Shown: piece by piece, positions 60,511 through 64,000 of the stretch
Numbering within the stretch: the first letter of the stretch is position 1
How the letters are laid out: every line of letters starts with the position of its first letter
NCBI RefSeq assembly: GCF_030445035.2
Contig: NC_080677.1
Span: forward strand, 28,965,513 to 29,029,512
Direction: 5' to 3'
Length of the DNA stretch: 64,000 nt
Origin: Dasypus novemcinctus
Taxonomy: Eukaryota > Chordata > Mammalia > Cingulata > Dasypodidae
Made by a program: the position numbers and the translations under genes
The notes under the pieces: model-generated
Database searches by the model: none
What the model was told of the DNA's origin: nothing
Seen by the model: the letters and a program-made list of their open reading frames with translations, nothing else

Positions 60511-61239
60511 GCATGGGAAGTGGATGTGGCTCAAGCAATTGGGCTCCCACCTACCACATGGGAGGTCTTGGGTTCAGTTCCCAGCCTCCTGGAGAGGACA
60601 AGCAAGACAGTGAGCTGGCGCAACAGAGTGATGCAACAAGGAGACACAAGAAGGACACAATAAGGGACATGACAGAGCAAGAAGCAGAGGTGGCTCAGGT
60701 GGTTAGGCACCTCTCTTCCACATGGGGAGGCTCCCAGGTTCAGTTCCTGGGGCCTCCTAGAGAAAGCACACAGCGAACAGACATAGAGAGCAGACGGTAA
60801 ATGCAAATAATGAAAGGGAGGGAATAAATAAAAATAAATGTAGCATTGAGATGGAGAAAGTGGCCATGGTAGCTGCTGAGGGTGGAGAGTAGGAAGAAGA
60901 GATATGATGTGGGGGCATTTTCAGGACTTGGAGTTGTCCTGGGTGGTACTGCAGGGACAGTTAATGGACATTGTATGTCCTCCCATGGCCCACTGGGTGG
61001 ACTGGTGAAGAATGTAAACTATAATGTGGACCACTGACCATGTGGTGCAACAGTGCTCAGAGATGTATTCACCAAGTGCAATGAAGGTCCCATGATGATG
61101 GAGGAGCTTGTTGTTATGGGAGGAGTGGAGTGAGGGGGTGGGGGAATATATGGGGACCTCATATTTTTTGAATGTAACATTAAAAAATAAAGACAAATTA
61201 AAAGAAAAAATAAAAATAAATCTTTATTTAAAAAAAAAA
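60511..61239 (+). mobile_element. Dimeric DAS-type SINE inserted in the L1, itself split
   Basis: Monomers near 60514 ('gggaagtggatgtggctcaa') and 60684 ('agaggtggctcaggtggtta'). The tail resumes after the inserted element at 61222 ('ctttatttaaaa'). Flanked by 'aaaccttta' (60502-60510, 61240-61248), with L1 sequence continuous across the site. Confidence 0.9.
60840..61209 (+). mobile_element. L1-type 3'UTR fragment inserted in the SINE tail
   Basis: Shares order and motifs with 20246-21018 ('ggacattgtatgtcctccca' near 60968, 'cccatgatgatgga' near 61090, G-rich tract near 61130, 'ggggacctcatatt'). The flanking 12-base 'ataaaaataaat' (60828-60839, 61210-61221) is probably a target-site duplication but is AT-rich. 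Confidence 0.75.
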
Positions 61240-61902
61240 AAACCTTTATCAGATACATAGTTTCCAAATATTCTCTTCCATTCTGGAGGTTGTTTTTTAC
61301 TTTCACAACAAACTCCATTTTTGTACCAAAGTTTTTAATTTTAATGAGGTCCTATTTATCTATTTTTCTTTTGTTGCTTGTGACTTGTGCTGTGTGTATA
61401 AAGTCTAAGAAACCATTGCCTAACATAAGGTCCTCAAGATGCTTTCCTATGTTTCTTCTAGGAGTTTGACAATTCTGGCTCTTATATTTAAATATTTGAT
61501 CCATTTTGAATTGATTTTTGTATGTGATGTGAGGTTGGGATCAACACCTTCATTCTTCTGCAAAGAGATCCAGTTTCCCCAGCACCATTTGACAGACTAG
61601 TTTCCCAATTGAGTGGGTTTTGCCCTTGTTAATAATCAGTTGACCATAAATGTGAGGGTAGATTTCTAAGCTTTCAATTTGATTCCATTGGTCTATGTCT
61701 GTCTCTGTGTCAGTAAAGTGCCATTTTGATTATTGTGACTCTGTAATAAGACTTATGATCCAGAAATGTGAGTCATCCAACTTTTTCAATATGGCTCCTG
61801 CTATTCATGCTCCTTAACATTCCAAATAAATTTGGTGACTGGCTTTTCCATTTCTGCAAATAAGGTTGTTGGAATTTTGATTGGAACTGCATAAAGTCTG
61901 TA

Positions 61903-61956
61903 AATCACTTTGGATAGAATTGACATCTTAATCACTTTGGATAGAATTGACATTTA
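61903..61956. repeat. 27-bp tandem duplication in L1
   Basis: Two copies starting 'aatcactttggatagaattg' at 61903 and 61930. Confidence 0.9.
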
Positions 61957-63142
61957 GCCTTCTAATCCATAAACAAAAGAATGTCCTTTCATTTATTTAG
62001 GTCATTTTAAAATTTCTTTTAGCAATCTTATGTAGTTTTCTGTGTACATATTTTCCATCACTGGTTAGATTTGTAGATACTTGATTATTTTAGTTGCCAC
62101 TGAAAATGGATTTTTTTTTCTTGATTTCTTCCAAGTGTTCATTACTGGTGTATAGAAATACTATTAACCTTTGGGTATTAATTGTGTTCACCACCACTTT
62201 GCTGAATTCATTTATTGGTTCTAGGAGTTGTGGATTTTTCAGGATTTTCTGTGTACAGGATCATGTCAACTGAAGAGAGGGAAAGTTTTGCTTCTTCCTT
62301 TCCAATTTGTATGTTTTTTCACTTCTTTTTCTTGCCTAATTGTTCTGCCTTGAACTTCTGGTAGAATGTGGAATAACAGTTAAAGTAGGCATCCTTGTCT
62401 TTTCCCTTAGAGGGAAAACTTTCAGCCTTTCACCACAAGATGTTAGCTGTGGATTTTAATATATGCCCTTTATCATTTTAAGCAAGTTTTCTTCTATTCC
62501 TAGTTTTCTACGTGTTTTTATCAAGAAGGAATGCTGGATTTTTTCTAATGCATTTTGTGCATCAACTGAAGGGGATCATGTGGGTTTTTCCCTTCATTCT
62601 GTTAATGTATTACATTAATTGATTTTTATGTTAAACTATCCTTGCATATCGTGATAAATCCTGCCTGATCATGGTGTATAATTCTTTCACGTGCCACTGG
62701 ATCCAGTTTGCCAGTATTCTGATGAGGATTTTTAAATCTAGGTTCATAAGAGATATTTCTCTATAATTTTCTTTTCTTGTGGTATCTGGCTTAGTTACGA
62801 GGGTGATGCTCATAGAGCAAAACTAGGGCTTGTTCCCCCCTCTTCAAATATTGGGAAGCATTTGAGCAGGATTGGTTTCTTGGAATGTTTGATAAAATTG
62901 CCCTGTGAAGCCATCTCATCCTGAACTTTTTTTTGTTTTTGTTGGAAGACTTTTGATTACTGATATACTATAAACTAGTAAAGTTAATGGTCCGTTGAGA
63001 TCTTCTATTTTTTCTAGAGTCAGTGTAAGAAGTTTGTTTCTAGGAATTTGTCCATTTCCTCTAGGTTATCTTAATTTGTTGACATACAGTTGTTAACAGA
63101 ATCCTCTTATAGTCCCTTTTTATTTCAGTGGGGCAGTAGTAA

Positions 63143-64000
63143 TCAACTCAAAATGGATCAAAGAACTAAATATAAAACCCAGGACCATAAAACTACTAGA
63201 AGAAAATGTAGGGAAACATCTCCAAGACCTTGTAGTAGGTGGTGGTTTCTTGGACCTAATACCTAAAGCATATACAACAGGAGGAAAAAAAAAACAAAAC
63301 AGATAAACGGGACCTCCTCAAAATTAAATACTTTTGTACCTCACAGGACTTTGTCAAAAGGGTGAAAAGGCAGCCAATTCAATGGGAGAAAACATTTGGA
63401 AATCACATGACTAGTAAGGGTTTGATATCCAGGATATATAAAGAGATGTTACAACTCCACAATAAAAAGATGAACAATCTGATTAAAAAATGGGCAAAAG
63501 ACCCGAATAGACATTTGTTTTTCTAAGAATACAAATGGCAAAAAAAACACATGAAAAAATGTTTGACATCACTAATGATTAGGTAAATGCAAATCAAAAC
63601 TACAATGCAATATTATTTTACACCTATCAGAATAGCCACTATTAAAAATACAGAGAACTCCAAGTGTTGGAGAGGATATGGAGAGATAGGAACACTTACT
63701 CACTGTTGGTGGGAATGCAGAATGCTACAGCTGCTGTGGAGGACTGTTTGGTAGTCCAAAAGAAGTTGAACATAGACTTGCCACACAACCCTGCAATACC
63801 ACTACTGGGTTTACACCTAGAAGAACTGAGAGCAGTGACATGAATAGACAGCTGCACACCTATGTTCATAGTGGCATTATTCATGTTTGCCAAAAGTTGG
63901 AAGCAACCCAGGTGTCCATCAATTGATGAATGGATAAACCAACCGGTGTATTCACACAATGGAATATTATGCAGCTGTAAGAAGAAATGAAGTAAAAAAG
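63143..64000 (+). mobile_element. L1 ORF2 C-terminal region, continues past window
   Basis: 'ctcaaaatggatcaaagaac' at 63148, 'ccttgtagtaggtggtggtt' near 63228, 'catttgttt' then 'gtgttggagaggatatggag' near 63664, and 'tgtccatcaattgatgaatg' near 63913. Orientation is opposite to the adjoining L1, with an abrupt junction near 63142. Confidence 0.85.

Larger units (their letters stand above)
59405..63142 (-). mobile_element. L1, 3'UTR to mid ORF2, antisense, split by a SINE
   Basis: 3'UTR at the low end ('gttgtgggtttacagaatta' near 59430). The reverse complement of ORF2 runs rightward: 'ttcatctgttggtggacatc' near 60009, 'acagcggctgtaccatttta' near 60194. It resumes after the SINE at 61249 with 'atagtttccaaatattctct', and near 62631-62813 an RT-like minus-strand frame contains [17 protein letters not shown]. 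Decayed, with a 27-bp tandem duplication at 61903-61956. Confidence 0.85.
48021..64000 (-). other. ZNRF2: ZNRF2 intron 1, partial
   Basis: Exon 2 needs an upstream exon supplying the start codon, myristoylation signal and GC-rich N-terminal region. Nothing like it, and no CpG island outside SINEs, is seen up to 64000, so this intron is at least 15.98 kb. It is dominated by the transposons listed separately. 48021-50180, 51100-51370 and 58590-58925 contain nothing I can name. Confidence 0.8.

Overview
The window looks like mammalian nuclear DNA from a xenarthran, most probably an armadillo close to Dasypus. The base composition is AT-rich and CpG-poor, and the exons are tiny and far apart. Old mammalian repeats (MIR, L2, MLT1-like LTRs, hAT and Tigger DNA transposons, decayed L1) are overlaid by about a dozen tRNA-derived SINEs of the DAS type known from armadillo. 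Species assignment is inference from the SINEs and from recollection of the family; no database was searched.

One gene is supported: ZNRF2, an N-myristoylated, membrane-associated zinc-finger/RING E3 ubiquitin ligase, on the minus strand. Three coding exons are present with canonical splice sites and matching phases: exon 2 (47925-48020, C2HC zinc finger), exon 3 (27374-27479, first part of the RING) and exon 4 (coding 23257-23314, end of the RING and stop). Together they encode the last 86 residues. Exon 1 (myristoylation site and low-complexity N-terminus) is not seen and should lie beyond position 64000. The stop codon is followed 22 bases later by a consensus donor, so a separate 3'UTR exon is expected at lower coordinates. 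Its likely home is the block 14076-21570, which has no old repeats.

Layout: 1-14075 is presumed intergenic DNA 3' of ZNRF2, with MIRs, an MLT1-like LTR, several L1 pieces, one retrocopy and SINEs. 14076-21570 is largely repeat-free, broken by one young L1 3'-end insertion (20246-21018). 21571-48020 holds exon 4, exon 3 and exon 2 with their introns, including a recent 241-bp tandem duplication. 48021-64000 is intron 1 (partial), packed with L1s, a Tigger1 transposon carrying a retrocopy, and nested SINE/L1 stacks.

I found no new multi-gene system. The observations most worth a second look are the tandem duplication, the candidate terminal exon, a SINE whose 5' end is joined to 56 bases of ZNRF2 intron 1 in pre-mRNA sense (a possible reverse-transcriptase template jump), and the three-level transposon nest at 59405-63142. 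Long open frames across the SINEs are not genes.
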